Below, one piece after another: positions 34,792 to 43,860 of a stretch of DNA of 64,000 nucleotides (the stretch's first letter is position 1; each line of letters begins with the position of its first letter). The stretch is from Clostridia bacterium (GTDB taxonomy: Bacteria; Bacillota_A; Clostridia; Christensenellales; Aristaeellaceae). The stretch spans positions 1-64,000 of the forward strand of contig JAFWYA010000006.1 in NCBI GenBank assembly GCA_017517815.1, read 5' to 3'. The position numbers were made by a program, and so were the translations under genes. A model generated the notes under the pieces. It did not search any database, was not told where the DNA came from, and saw nothing but the letters and a program-made list of their open reading frames with translations.

Positions 34792-34858
34792 ATGGGGCAG
34801 TATAAAGGTTTTTGACCGTTTTTGCCAATTCGTGGCATTTTCGTGTCTTTCTGACTGA

Positions 34859-34888
34859 TTGACAGCCCGTCCCCCTCGGTGATAGACT
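34859..34888 (+). promoter_or_regulatory. Promoter of the Syd-like three-gene operon
   Basis: TTGACA, 18 bp, TAGACT, 31 bp before the first gene. Confidence 0.6.
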
Positions 34889-34918
34889 GATACCATCCAC
34901 AGCAAAGGAAGGATGCGC

Positions 34919-35326
34919 ATGGCTTTTTTGAACCGTGATACGGGCGAGCTCACCTTTTCGGACGGCACGCGCCTGTCCGCCGGGCTGCCATTGGAAGATG
35001 AGCTGACGCAGCGTCTGGGCGGCGCGCAAAGCGGCGTCATCCGCCTGCAAAGCCGCAGCGTGCAGGGCGGCCGGCTGGTGCCCATCTGCACGGTGGAAGG
35101 CGGCGCGGTGCAAAGCATCACCCTGTGCGTAAGCTCCATCGGCGGCAAGGAACCGCGTACCTCCGCCCGCCAGCGCGCGTTTCTGTTTGCGCGCATGGGG
35201 CTGGAGGACCCCTGCCCGGACACACAGGACTGCGTGCGTATCCTCTGCCCCTTTGGTGAAATGCTGTTTGTGACCGATCCCCATACGCTGCGCCCCGAGG
35301 TGCGGCTCACCTTTACTGCACGCTGA
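34919..35326 (+). CDS. Unknown protein, first gene of a three-gene operon
   Basis: Protein of 135 residues that I do not recognise. It is soluble, beta-rich in its first half (FLNRDTGELTFSDGTRLSAG, RLVPICTVEGGAVQSITLCV) and ends with EMLFVTDPHTLRPEVRLTFT. Three cysteines are scattered. The start MAFLNRD is chosen because the earlier ATG overlaps the AAGGAAGG site. The next gene starts 14 bp after its stop, so the two are co-transcribed. The form is like that of small immunity or chaperone proteins, but that is only an impression. Confidence 0.7.
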   Translation: MAFLNRDTGELTFSDGTRLSAGLPLEDELTQRLGGAQSGVIRLQSRSVQGGRLVPICTVEGGAVQSITLCVSSIGGKEPRTSARQRAFLFARMGLEDPCPDTQDCVRILCPFGEMLFVTDPHTLRPEVRLTFTAR

Positions 35327-35340
35327 AAAGGAGGCGCAGC

Positions 35341-35919
35341 ATGTCCCTTTCCCCCATCATGCGCGATTATCTGGTGCGCTTCCAGCAGACCGCCATGCGT
35401 GAAACAGGCCGCAGGCCAGTCACTTTTCTGCGTGCGCCAATGGATGAATCCCTTCTGCTGCCTGGCTGTCTGCGCCCGGGCTATGCTTACTGGCAGCCCA
35501 TGCCGTGGAACGGCGAAGCGCCGCTGGGTCCCAGGGCAGACCATTTTCATGAAAGCATCCGGCAGTATGTGTCGCTGTGTCAGTTTCTGGAGATCCACTT
35601 CCGTCTGCCGGTCACACGCGCGGGCAGCCCGCTGAGCTTTCTGTATGGCCGCGTGTTTGAAAGCTGCAAAAACACCCTCACGGCCTCGCCTGACCGCGCC
35701 TTTGAAGAAGCGCTGTGGTTTGCCCAGCAGGATGCATCCGCCCCGGCGGCGTACTGCATGGCCGTCACCTGCGATGACGGCGAACCGCTCATGCTGATGC
35801 TGCGCGCATCCGACGGGCAGGCGTTCATTCGTCATGCCGAGGGCGAGGCGCGTGTGCTGGATCTCAGGCTGGGGCTTGACAGGCTGCTGCCCAGGCTGCA
35901 GTTTGTGTATGACATTTAA
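35341..35919 (+). CDS. Syd-like protein (SUKH superfamily)
   Basis: Protein of 192 residues. YAYWQPMPWNGE (about 48-59) resembles the YWQP-P-GE core of SecY-interacting protein Syd, and the following stretch ADHFHESIRQYVSLC, the central CKNTL and the C-terminal DLRLGLDRLLPRLQFV fit the same pattern at similar spacing. Syd belongs to the SUKH superfamily, which includes many immunity proteins of polymorphic toxin systems. No membrane segment. Middle gene of the operon, 14 and 20 bp from its neighbours. The match is by eye and should be tested by profile search. Confidence 0.5.
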   Translation: MSLSPIMRDYLVRFQQTAMRETGRRPVTFLRAPMDESLLLPGCLRPGYAYWQPMPWNGEAPLGPRADHFHESIRQYVSLCQFLEIHFRLPVTRAGSPLSFLYGRVFESCKNTLTASPDRAFEEALWFAQQDASAPAAYCMAVTCDDGEPLMLMLRASDGQAFIRHAEGEARVLDLRLGLDRLLPRLQFVYDI

Positions 35920-35939
35920 CCGAAAGGAGGCGGAAACGC

Positions 35940-37538
35940 ATGGTATCGATCATCAGCTATGCAGGGCTTGACGAAAGCGTGCTCTGGGCCGAAGCCAAGC
36001 AGATCTTTTCGCAGGCTGCAAACGTGCCCGCGCGTTTCCGCATGCTGCTGCCGCTGTTCCCCGTTGAACTGGTGGTGGATATGCCCTTTGTGGGCGGCAG
36101 CTTTGCGCGTGAAGCGCACAGCTATCATAAAGAATTAAGCGACCGCATGCCGCAGCTGTACACCTGCGACAACCGCCTGCGCTGCTTCGATGCAGACGGG
36201 CAGTTGATTCCCGGAAAGCCCGTGACCATCGACGCCGCATGGGCGGCGCGTTTTCCGCAGTATCAGCCCTTTGTGGGAGAAAAGCTCGCCATTCACATGA
36301 TCGGCGGCGGTCATCAGGCTGTGGCCGTGCCGGAAAGCCTTTTCCCCCGCGGCGGCGCTCTGCTTTCGCAGGCTGAAGAGGCGCTGCACATCACCGAACG
36401 CTGCCAGCACCTGAGCGCATGGATCGCCCAGCAGCTGCAAAACGGCCGTCCCTATGACGCCGATGCGCTGGAGGAAGAATACATCGCCCTGTTTGATTTG
36501 TCTCCTGTGTGCATCCGCCAAAAGGATCTGGGCCGTGTGATGCAGGAGATGGCCATCGTGCGCGACGTACAGCGCGAAGCGCCCTCCGGCGCAGCCATGT
36601 ACACCGAGGCCAGCAAGCTGAGCGAAAGCATTCCCCAGTATGTGCCGTTCCGTTACGCCTGCGACTGCTTTGACGCAGCGCCCGTCACGCGCGGAACGGC
36701 AAGGCTTTTGCAGCTGCATTTTGAGGGCGACAGCCTGGCGCACGACTTCTGGCTGCCCTACGAGGACGCAGGCGAATACATCGACCGCCGCCGCATGACG
36801 CTGGATGTGCGCACCCTGTGCGAAGGGTTTCAAATTGCCCCGGCCTGCGATGCGGACACCCGCGGCGGCGTGTACCCGGATCATGTGCGCATCGTGGTGG
36901 TACGCGATCGCAGCCTTACCCTCATGGTGGCCGAAACCCTCAACAACCCCGCCTACGGCAGCGGCATGAACCCGCAGGGACGCATGAACCGGCTGATCTG
37001 GCTGCCCCAGAGCGCTGCGCTGCTTTCGCAGGGCAAGCTTGGCGAGGAAGCCCCGGCCATCGCCTGCAAAAACACGCACATTGACGAGGAGACTTTCCTG
37101 CACATGCGAATGCTTTCGCAGTGGCAGGAGCACAAGGGCCGCCTGATCGACGCCATGTACCGCCGCGAAAGCGCCCTTTCACAGATGGGCGGCAGCACGC
37201 GCGCCTACGAGCGCGCCCGTGAAATGCTGGATGCGCAAGTGCAGCGGCTCAACAAACTGGTTTCCGACGAACCGGCAGAGCAGGGCCAGCGCAGCGGCTA
37301 TGACGCCGATATCGAATACCTGCGCCGCAAATCTCAGCACGCCTTTGGCTTTGTGCCGGACGCCCAGCGCGAACGCTGCATCGAAAGCGGTTATGCCATG
37401 CGCAGCCGCATCCGCAGCTACGCGCTGACCGATCTGACCGAAAAATCAGAGCGCGCAGCCGCGCCGAAATCCGCAAAGCCCACCCGCATGCAGGCTGCCA
37501 ACGGCCAGTGGTTTGAACAGGTGAGCATGTTTGAATAA
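35940..37538 (+). CDS. Unknown 532-residue protein, third gene of the Syd-like operon
   Basis: Large soluble protein with no signal peptide, membrane helix or motif I recognise. The N-terminal part (1-160) has ELVVDMPFVGGSFARE and KLAIHMIGGGHQAVAVPE; the middle (about 235-380) has a beta-rich stretch with YPDHVRIVVVRDRSLTLMVAE; the last 150 residues are charged and helical, with many Arg, Glu and Gln, ending in MQAANGQWFEQVSMFE. AAAGGAGG precedes the ATG. Being fused in one operon with a Syd-like gene suggests that it is the partner the small proteins act on. Toxin, chaperone client or cell-surface processing factor are all open. Confidence 0.7.
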   Translation: MVSIISYAGLDESVLWAEAKQIFSQAANVPARFRMLLPLFPVELVVDMPFVGGSFAREAHSYHKELSDRMPQLYTCDNRLRCFDADGQLIPGKPVTIDAAWAARFPQYQPFVGEKLAIHMIGGGHQAVAVPESLFPRGGALLSQAEEALHITERCQHLSAWIAQQLQNGRPYDADALEEEYIALFDLSPVCIRQKDLGRVMQEMAIVRDVQREAPSGAAMYTEASKLSESIPQYVPFRYACDCFDAAPVTRGTARLLQLHFEGDSLAHDFWLPYEDAGEYIDRRRMTLDVRTLCEGFQIAPACDADTRGGVYPDHVRIVVVRDRSLTLMVAETLNNPAYGSGMNPQGRMNRLIWLPQSAALLSQGKLGEEAPAIACKNTHIDEETFLHMRMLSQWQEHKGRLIDAMYRRESALSQMGGSTRAYERAREMLDAQVQRLNKLVSDEPAEQGQRSGYDADIEYLRRKSQHAFGFVPDAQRERCIESGYAMRSRIRSYALTDLTEKSERAAAPKSAKPTRMQAANGQWFEQVSMFE

Positions 37539-37545
37539 AGCAAAT

Positions 37546-37578
37546 CCCCGGAAGGAACGCTCCTTCCGGGGTCTTTTT
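37546..37578. terminator. Bidirectional terminator between the Syd-like operon and the VanY gene
   Basis: Perfect 11-bp stem CCCCGGAAGGA/TCCTTCCGGGG, loop ACGC, then TCTTTTTAT on the plus strand. Confidence 0.85.
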
Positions 37579-38848
37579 ATACCACGCCCAGATATTCTTC
37601 CAGGCACAGATTGCGGTCGCGCATGGTAATGCTGTGGGGCAGCCCCACATAGCGGATATGCCAGCACTCCGCCAGATAGCCGGTGATGGACTCCTTGTCC
37701 TCCTGATAGCGGATGACGAAGCCGTAATCCCAGCAGTGCTTGTGCAGCCAGATCTGCTCAGGCGTGCCCTTGAAAATGGTGCCGGGTACAGTGATGTCAA
37801 ACGCAAGGCCTGTATGGTGCTCGCTGGTGCCGGGGTCGGCCACCGTCTGCCGCGTGGCGGATACGGCGTTTGCCTGGCTGAAGCCCTGATTGCGGAAGTC
37901 CTGCACGGAGTTGTCAAACAGCTTTTTCTGGTACTTATAGCTGCGGTAGCCCGCGCTGATCTGCCAGTCATCCACGCCCTCGGAATGCGCGTCTTTGAAC
38001 ATTTCGATCATGGCGTTCACCGCCGTGCGGTCGCCCTCGATATCGCTGCCCTTGACCGCCGCCACCGACGAGGGGATCACATTTTTGAGCTTCACAAGGT
38101 CGCGCGGCTGGTAGCTTTCGTCGATGGGATGCTCGCGGTTGACCAGCATCGGCATGGCGTTGGGGTCGGGCGTGGGCGTTACGGTGACCTGTTTTGCGTC
38201 CTCGCTGTACAGCAGGCTGAAGGTTTTCTTCGCAGCCACGCCATCCACATCCAGCCCGTTCTGGCTCTGGAACAGGCGTACAGCCTCTTCCGTGCCGCCG
38301 CCGAAGTCACCGTCCACTGATCCGTTGTAGTAGCCCAGTTCCTTCAAACGCTGCTGCATGGCCTTGACGCTTTCGCCGTCGTCACCCTTTTTCAGAAGCC
38401 CCGGTGTGGGCGTGGGCGCAGGCGTAGGAATAAAGGTCTGGGCTGCCTGCGCATACACCGCGCTGCGCGTGCCCTCGCCCACGATGCCGTCAGCCGTCAG
38501 CCCGTGCTGCGTCTGAAAGCGGATGACCGCGTCCTGCGTGCCGGGGCCGTACTGGCCGTCGACGCCGCCGGAGTAGTAGCCCAGCTCCTTAAGCCTGCGC
38601 TGCAGGTTTTTTACTTCGTCGCCCTCCACGCCGTTTTTGAGCAGAAAGGGAGTGGGCCTGGGCGTAACGTTGGGGTCAGGGGTGATCATCAGCATGCTGC
38701 GCACGTCCGCTGTGGGCGTGGGCGTAGCCGCCTGTTCGATGTGCAGAATGCGCTTTGCCTCCATCGTACCCGGCGCAATGAGCGCGACGGCTGCCACTGC
38801 GCCAATCAGCAGCACGCACAGGATGATCGTTACCGGTCGAATTCTCAT
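37577..38848 (-). CDS. Peptidoglycan-binding VanY-type D,D-carboxypeptidase (peptidase M15)
   Basis: Membrane-anchored wall hydrolase of 423 residues that trims D-Ala from peptidoglycan stems. An N-terminal signal anchor (VTIILCVLLIGAVAAVALIA), Thr-Pro linkers and two PG-binding modules (about 70-135 and 155-215, with LQRRLKELGYYSGGVDGQYG and its copy) precede the M15 domain with zinc and catalytic motifs SEHHTGLAFDI and AECWHIRY near the C-terminus. Downstream of nahK and the nucleotidyltransferase gene on the same strand, after a hairpin, so it may be partly co-transcribed. Confidence 0.92.
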   Translation of the reverse strand: MRIRPVTIILCVLLIGAVAAVALIAPGTMEAKRILHIEQAATPTPTADVRSMLMITPDPNVTPRPTPFLLKNGVEGDEVKNLQRRLKELGYYSGGVDGQYGPGTQDAVIRFQTQHGLTADGIVGEGTRSAVYAQAAQTFIPTPAPTPTPGLLKKGDDGESVKAMQQRLKELGYYNGSVDGDFGGGTEEAVRLFQSQNGLDVDGVAAKKTFSLLYSEDAKQVTVTPTPDPNAMPMLVNREHPIDESYQPRDLVKLKNVIPSSVAAVKGSDIEGDRTAVNAMIEMFKDAHSEGVDDWQISAGYRSYKYQKKLFDNSVQDFRNQGFSQANAVSATRQTVADPGTSEHHTGLAFDITVPGTIFKGTPEQIWLHKHCWDYGFVIRYQEDKESITGYLAECWHIRYVGLPHSITMRDRNLCLEEYLGVV

Positions 38849-38870
38849 TCAGGCCTCCTTGAAACGAAAC

Positions 38871-38898
38871 CGGGCGGGCGCATGACGCGCACCGCCCG
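38871..38898 (-). terminator. GC-rich hairpin between the nucleotidyltransferase and VanY genes
   Basis: Stem CGGGCGG/CCGCCCG followed on the minus strand by GTTTCGTTTC; a weak terminator or attenuator. Confidence 0.4.
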
Positions 38899-38916
38899 AA
38901 GCATGAAATCAATTGT

Positions 38917-39831
38917 TTACGGCCACATGGGCGTGGGATACAGGCCCTCGGCGGTCATACGGCCCAGCGCATCAACCACTTCAGCGCGGTCTTCACGGTA
39001 GGTCACGCCATACCACTTGTCGGGCGTGGTGTACACGCGCACGGCGGCGTTGCCGCTGTTGAGCTGCGCATCCACCACGCTGGGCAGGAAGTATTCGGCC
39101 TTCATGGGGTTGGCAGGCACCTTTTCCTGCATGAACTGCGGGAAGCCATCCTTCAGGTGCTGCATCATCGCAGCCGGGAAGCCCCACATGTTCATGCTGA
39201 CCACCGTTTCAGGCGACAGCAAGGTGTAGTGAGTACCGTCCTCGGTGTAGAGGGGGCCGTCCACGCTGGAGATGATGTGGGTCTGCTCCTTGAGGTCGGA
39301 AAGCTGGCTGTTCTCATTGAGCGTGCACACGCCGCGGGCGACGCTGCCGGTTTCGCTGAGAGTGTTTTTGATCAGGTAGCCCACCATGCACAGATCGCCG
39401 TCGTTCTGGATCTGCATCAGGTGATCGTAGCACAGTTTGAACGCCTCGCGGCCATAATAGTCGTCGGCATTGATGGCGCAGAAGGGCGCGTCGCCCACCT
39501 GCTCAGCCGCGCACAGCACGGCATGGCCGGTGCCCCAGGGCTTTACGCGACCCTCGGGGATCTGGCAGCCTTCGGGAATGTTGTCCAGCGCCTGATAAGC
39601 GTAGTCGATCTGCATGTGCTTGCTGACGCGGTCGCCCAGCACCTCGCGGAAATCCTTTTCGTTTTCCTTCTTGATGATGATGACCGCGCGTTCAAAGCCG
39701 GCGCGCTTGGCGTCAAACAGGGAATAGTCAAGGATCAGTTCGCCGTCGGGACCTACGGGATCCATCTGCTTCAGGCCGCCATAACGGCTGCCCATACCTG
39801 CTGCCATGATGACCAGAACCGGTTTTTTCAT
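38917..39831 (-). CDS. Sugar-1-phosphate nucleotidyltransferase
   Basis: Protein of 304 residues in the NTP-transferase family, forming NDP-sugars. The nucleotide-binding signature VLVIMAAGMGSRYGGLKQMD at the N-terminus, the WGTGHAVLCAAEQV block (about 100-113) and the metal site INADDYYG (about 122-129) are visible. It starts 2 bp after nahK, so it most likely acts on the N-acetylhexosamine 1-phosphate that NahK makes, as in the bifidobacterial lacto-N-biose pathway. The exact sugar and nucleotide are inferred. Confidence 0.88.
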   Translation of the reverse strand: MKKPVLVIMAAGMGSRYGGLKQMDPVGPDGELILDYSLFDAKRAGFERAVIIIKKENEKDFREVLGDRVSKHMQIDYAYQALDNIPEGCQIPEGRVKPWGTGHAVLCAAEQVGDAPFCAINADDYYGREAFKLCYDHLMQIQNDGDLCMVGYLIKNTLSETGSVARGVCTLNENSQLSDLKEQTHIISSVDGPLYTEDGTHYTLLSPETVVSMNMWGFPAAMMQHLKDGFPQFMQEKVPANPMKAEYFLPSVVDAQLNSGNAAVRVYTTPDKWYGVTYREDRAEVVDALGRMTAEGLYPTPMWP

Positions 39832-39833
39832 AC

Positions 39834-40955
39834 TTATTCAACCTCTTTTTTAGCGCTGAGTTGACGTACGCAGTCCAGCATTTCATCCCAGTGCTCGTCC
39901 ATTTCGCTGAGCAGCTTAAACTGGGTGCGGGCGCGCACAAGGTTGTGCTCGGGGTAGTCGGTTTTGAAATACACGTCGCCGTTGAGATAGTCGCCCAGGA
40001 AGCGGATGCCGTTTTCCAGCGTCATCATGCGGGCGCCCATGGGCAGCGAGTCGACCTCTTCAGCGCTCATAGCGTCGGCCACTTCGCTGAGATAGCCTTC
40101 GGCATACGCACGGTAGAAGGGCATCGAAAAATGCACCTTGCTCAGGTCCTTCTCGTCCTCCGCAGCAGTGCTTGCGCCGAAGCGGATGGCGTCGCCAAAG
40201 TCATAGGCACACAGGCCCGGCATAACGGTGTCCAGGTCGATGACGCACACGGCATGGCCGGTCTTTTCATCGATGAGCACGTTATTGAGCTTGGTGTCGT
40301 TGTGCGTAACGCGCAGGGGCAGGCGGCCCTCCTGCAGGGCATTGACCAGCGTAGCGCCGAACTGCTCGTAGGAAAGAGCGGTTTCGATCAGGTCGCGCAC
40401 ACCTTCGGCACGGCCGCAGGCATCGCGCTGAACGGCCTCGCGGAAATCGCGGAAACGCTTGGGCGTGTCGTGGAAGCGGGCGATGGTCTCATGCAGGGAG
40501 GCGGCGTCAAAGTCGTCCAGCATCGACAGGAAGCGGCCGAACGCATGGCCGGACTCGCAGAAGATCTCAGCGCTGTCGCACTGGTCGTAGCTGACGCTGT
40601 CGGCCACATAGCTGTAGGAACGCCAGTAGTCGCCGTTGCGGTCGATCACACAGTATTCGCCCTGATTGTTTTTGAGCATACGAAGCGTTTCACGTTCGGG
40701 ATCGCCGCCGCGCGCACGAATACGCTTGCGCAGGTGGTGCGTGACACGGGTGATATTTTCCATGACCGCCATGGGGTCCGGAAACACGTTTTTGTTGATG
40801 CGTTGCAGCACATACTGCAAGCCGGAGCCGTCGTTGCGGCACACCAGATAGGTGTCGTTGATGTGTCCGCCGCCAAACGTTCTGGGACACTCCACCTTGC
40901 CTTCAGGAGCAAACTGTGCCGCCAGTGCGCGCACTTCATCCATCGTAAGTTTCAT
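39834..40955 (-). CDS. nahK: N-acetylhexosamine 1-kinase
   Basis: Anomeric kinase of 373 residues in the aminoglycoside phosphotransferase fold; it phosphorylates GlcNAc or GalNAc at C1. Family blocks are unusually well kept: HETIARFHDTPKRFRDF, LRVTHNDTKLNNVLID (catalytic loop, about 215-230), IRFGASTAAEDEKDLSKVHF and DYPEHNLVRARTQFKLL match bifidobacterial NahK almost word for word. With the adjacent nucleotidyltransferase gene it forms a salvage pair for sugars from mucin, milk or dietary glycans. No phosphorylase or transporter of the pathway is next to it. Confidence 0.92.
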   Translation of the reverse strand: MKLTMDEVRALAAQFAPEGKVECPRTFGGGHINDTYLVCRNDGSGLQYVLQRINKNVFPDPMAVMENITRVTHHLRKRIRARGGDPERETLRMLKNNQGEYCVIDRNGDYWRSYSYVADSVSYDQCDSAEIFCESGHAFGRFLSMLDDFDAASLHETIARFHDTPKRFRDFREAVQRDACGRAEGVRDLIETALSYEQFGATLVNALQEGRLPLRVTHNDTKLNNVLIDEKTGHAVCVIDLDTVMPGLCAYDFGDAIRFGASTAAEDEKDLSKVHFSMPFYRAYAEGYLSEVADAMSAEEVDSLPMGARMMTLENGIRFLGDYLNGDVYFKTDYPEHNLVRARTQFKLLSEMDEHWDEMLDCVRQLSAKKEVE

Positions 40956-41022
40956 AATAAATCTCCAAAAAGCGGTCAGAAATCAACCGTCATTTTTCGG
41001 TGTTTTTCACACCGCATCTGCC

Positions 41023-41051
41023 ATTATAACATGAATTGTTGTTTCTGGCAA
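41023..41051 (-). promoter_or_regulatory. Promoter of the nahK operon
   Basis: Minus-strand TTGCCA, 17 bp, TATAAT. Confidence 0.75.
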
Positions 41052-41069
41052 TCCCGGCGGGTTTGGGGG

Positions 41070-41633
41070 TCACTCTTCGCCGCCGTAGATGCGGGGAGCC
41101 AGCACGCCGATATCGGGCAGGTTGCGGTAGGTTTCGTTGTAATCCAGGCCATAGCCAACCACAAAAGCATCGGGAATATCAAAGCAGGAATAGTCCACTT
41201 CCAGTTCGACCCTGCGGCGGGCAGGCTTGTCAAGCAGGGTGGCGATGCGCAGGCTTGCAGCGCCGCGGTTGAGCAGCGTGCGTTTGAGGAAGCTGAGGGT
41301 CATGCCGCTGTCGACGATATCTTCCACAATGATCACATCGCGGCCCAGAATGCTGCGATCCAGATCCTTGACCATCTTGACTTCACCGCTGGACTTGGTG
41401 GAAGCACCGTAGCTGGACACCACCATGAAGTCGATTTCCAAAGGCAGGTCGATCTCGCGGATCAAGTCGCAGAAAAACACGCTGGCGCCCTTGAGGATGC
41501 ACACCATCAGCGGCTTTTTGCCCTGATAGTCGCGAGTGATGGTTTCACCCAGCTTTTTAACAGCCTCAGCCAGCTGTTCCTTGGTATAGAGAATGCTTTC
41601 CAGATCCTGATACATAGCGCGGTTTGCTTCCAT
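41070..41633 (-). CDS. hpt: Hypoxanthine phosphoribosyltransferase
   Basis: Purine salvage enzyme of 187 residues converting hypoxanthine and guanine to IMP and GMP. The PRPP loop VIIVEDIVDSGMTLSFL (about 100-116) and the early GKKPLMVCILKGASVFFCDL and FMVVSSYGASTKSSG blocks are standard. It follows tilS by 13 bp; tilS-hpt is a conserved pair in Bacillota, often before ftsH, which is absent here. Confidence 0.95.
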   Translation of the reverse strand: MEANRAMYQDLESILYTKEQLAEAVKKLGETITRDYQGKKPLMVCILKGASVFFCDLIREIDLPLEIDFMVVSSYGASTKSSGEVKMVKDLDRSILGRDVIIVEDIVDSGMTLSFLKRTLLNRGAASLRIATLLDKPARRRVELEVDYSCFDIPDAFVVGYGLDYNETYRNLPDIGVLAPRIYGGEE

Positions 41634-41646
41634 AATTCTCCACTCC

Positions 41647-43053
41647 TTATGATCGATGGGGCCAGAACGTCATTGCGCCGTCAAGGCGCACACAACCGTC
41701 GGGCGCATGGGTGATGCGCAGCGCCTCGGCAGTACAAATCTGAGGGATCCACAGCACGTCGCTGCCGCAGGCCAGCACTGTCAGGGCCGGGCGCAGGGCA
41801 GGGTCGATATGACGGTCGGTGAGGAAGCGCCTGAGCGGCTTGCTTCCGGGCGCGCCCAGCGGCTGAATACGGTCGCCGGGGCGCGGCGCGCGCAGCACGG
41901 GGCGGCGCGCAAGGATATCGGGCGTGAGCACGGCTGTATCGTTTGCGTTTGGAGCAGCGCCGTCTGAAGGACGCTGCGTAACTGTTGCATGCATCAGGCG
42001 ATAAACCTGTTCGCCCGGCTTCAGCAGCACTTCGCAGGGCTGTGCGTCTGCCAGCGGTTCACCGGACTGGCGCAGCAGATGCAAATGATGCTGCCCGGCT
42101 GCGGCCATCAGACCGCAGGGCAGATTGATGCTGCCGGACGACTGATGCATCAGCCTGTAAAGCTGCTCGGTATCCTGATGAGAAAGGGTGCGTTCCTCCG
42201 GGCTGAAGCCGCCTGCGGCCAGCCCTTCGCGCCACCAGCGGCGCAGCGCGCGTACACTCAGCGCACGCGGGGCCTGCATCAGCTTTTGCCGGTCCAACAG
42301 AAACAGCGGCGGCATGGTATAGGCGGCCTCCCGATAAAGCTCATCGGCCTGCTGCCGAAGATACGCCTCGTCCGCCTGAAGCGCCTGCGCCGTTTGGGCG
42401 ATATGCGCCCCGCACTGCGAAAACAGCTGCTCCAGTTCGGGCAGGATCTGCAGCCGAAGGGCGTTTCGAGGGGTGACGGCCTGCTGATTGCTCTGATCCT
42501 CGCGCCAGTCAAGCCCCTCCGCGCGCATGGCGTCGGCAATTGTTTTACGGGGCAGTGCGAGGAAGGGGCGCAGCAGCACGCCGCAGCCGAAGGCAACCAC
42601 AGGCTGCATGCCGCAAAGGCCCTCCATGCCTGCGCCGCGCAGCAGGTGTAAAAGCACCGTTTCGGTCTGATCGTCGCGGTGATGGGCTGTCAGCAGCGCA
42701 TCCATATGGTGCGTCTGCATCTGGCGGACAAAGATCGCACGGCGGCAGTCCCGCGCGCGCGTTTCCATGCCGGGGTCGTCCATCGTGCCGGACAGTTCCG
42801 CCTTTTCCACCAGCAGGGGCACGCCCAGCTGCTGACACATGCGGCGCACAAAGCGCTCGTCTTCCAGCGAATCCTGGCCGCGCAGACCGTGCTGCACATG
42901 GCTGGCCATCAGTTCAAGGGGCCGCTCATTGCGCAGACGGTACAGCGCATGCAAAAGCGCCATGCTGTCGCAGCCGCCGCTGACGGCACACAAAACCCGG
43001 GCTGCGCCGGAGGTTTCCAGCGCGCCGCGAACGGCGTCCATCAGCGTTTTCAT
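41647..43053 (-). CDS. tilS: tRNA(Ile)-lysidine synthase
   Basis: Modifies C34 of the CAU-anticodon tRNA-Ile to lysidine so that it reads AUA; 468 residues. The PP-loop VLCAVSGGCDSMALLHAL (about 20-37), HVQHGLRGQDSLEDERFV and the AHHRDDQTETVLLHLLRG motif are typical, with the C-terminal TilS substrate domain at the end (RPGDRIQPLGAPGSKPLRRF). Its start overlaps the DUF4364 gene stop by 4 bp; hpt follows. Confidence 0.94.
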   Translation of the reverse strand: MKTLMDAVRGALETSGAARVLCAVSGGCDSMALLHALYRLRNERPLELMASHVQHGLRGQDSLEDERFVRRMCQQLGVPLLVEKAELSGTMDDPGMETRARDCRRAIFVRQMQTHHMDALLTAHHRDDQTETVLLHLLRGAGMEGLCGMQPVVAFGCGVLLRPFLALPRKTIADAMRAEGLDWREDQSNQQAVTPRNALRLQILPELEQLFSQCGAHIAQTAQALQADEAYLRQQADELYREAAYTMPPLFLLDRQKLMQAPRALSVRALRRWWREGLAAGGFSPEERTLSHQDTEQLYRLMHQSSGSINLPCGLMAAAGQHHLHLLRQSGEPLADAQPCEVLLKPGEQVYRLMHATVTQRPSDGAAPNANDTAVLTPDILARRPVLRAPRPGDRIQPLGAPGSKPLRRFLTDRHIDPALRPALTVLACGSDVLWIPQICTAEALRITHAPDGCVRLDGAMTFWPHRS

Positions 43054-43838
43054 GCTTTATTCTCCAAAATGCCGGTGATGCGCTGCGCAAGCTTTGCGCC
43101 CATCTGGTCCGCCGCCAGCGCCCAGCCCCATGCAAGGGCCGCATCCGGCAAAAGAAGCAGCAGATTATAGGCGGTGGTTTCGTCCTCCACGCGCACCACA
43201 GCGGCATGCTCGCGGCCACCAAAGGCGCACAGTGCAGGACTGCCGGGGCGCACGTTCAGCATGGACTGCTGCTGTGTTTCCGGCGCGGGGCTGTCCTCCT
43301 GACAGGACAAAAACGGGATGGTGTACAAAAGCGTGAGCAGCCTTGGCACGCGCTCACGGAAATGCTGCACGGCATTTTCCACCAGTGCACAGTCGGCGGA
43401 ATCCATCCGCAGCACCAGCGTGGGCACGTCATCCTCGCGCACGGCGCAGGCAGCGCAGCAGCGGCCTTCCGGCGCAAGCTCGTACCCCGCCTGCACCTGA
43501 CGGCGCGCCGTCAGCTGAGCGGCATATTCCGGCGCAGCCTGATGGATGCGCTCGCGGTCGGTATGCACAAGGCGGTTTGAAAACAGCTTGAGCAGCTGCT
43601 GGCCTTCCACAGTGAGGTACAGCATGCCCTCCAGCGCGTGATCAGCCTTGGCGATGGAGCCGCCCTTTTGCAGTTCATCCACAAACATGCAAAACGGCAC
43701 ATACTCCATCAGTTCCAGCCGGGCCACAAAGGGCCACAGCTGTTCCTGCGTGGCCATGCCCAGTGCCTCCAGGCAGCACAGCACGCGCAGCTTGTTTTCT
43801 GTATCCGATACTTTCCGTTTGGGTGATGAAAGCGGCAT
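43050..43838 (-). CDS. DUF4364 family protein
   Basis: Protein of 262 residues whose first part (VSDTENKLRVLCCLEALGMATQ, then MEYVPFCMFVDELQKGG and LYLTVEGQQLLKLF) fits DUF4364, a Clostridia family with a winged-helix-like fold and unknown function. The rest (about 120-262) is longer than usual for the family and not recognised. The start MPLSSPKRK was chosen because GGAGG lies seven bases upstream. Overlaps tilS by 4 bp. Confidence 0.75.
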   Translation of the reverse strand: MPLSSPKRKVSDTENKLRVLCCLEALGMATQEQLWPFVARLELMEYVPFCMFVDELQKGGSIAKADHALEGMLYLTVEGQQLLKLFSNRLVHTDRERIHQAAPEYAAQLTARRQVQAGYELAPEGRCCAACAVREDDVPTLVLRMDSADCALVENAVQHFRERVPRLLTLLYTIPFLSCQEDSPAPETQQQSMLNVRPGSPALCAFGGREHAAVVRVEDETTAYNLLLLLPDAALAWGWALAADQMGAKLAQRITGILENKA

Positions 43839-43860
43839 TGTGCCCTCCATTCTCATACGC

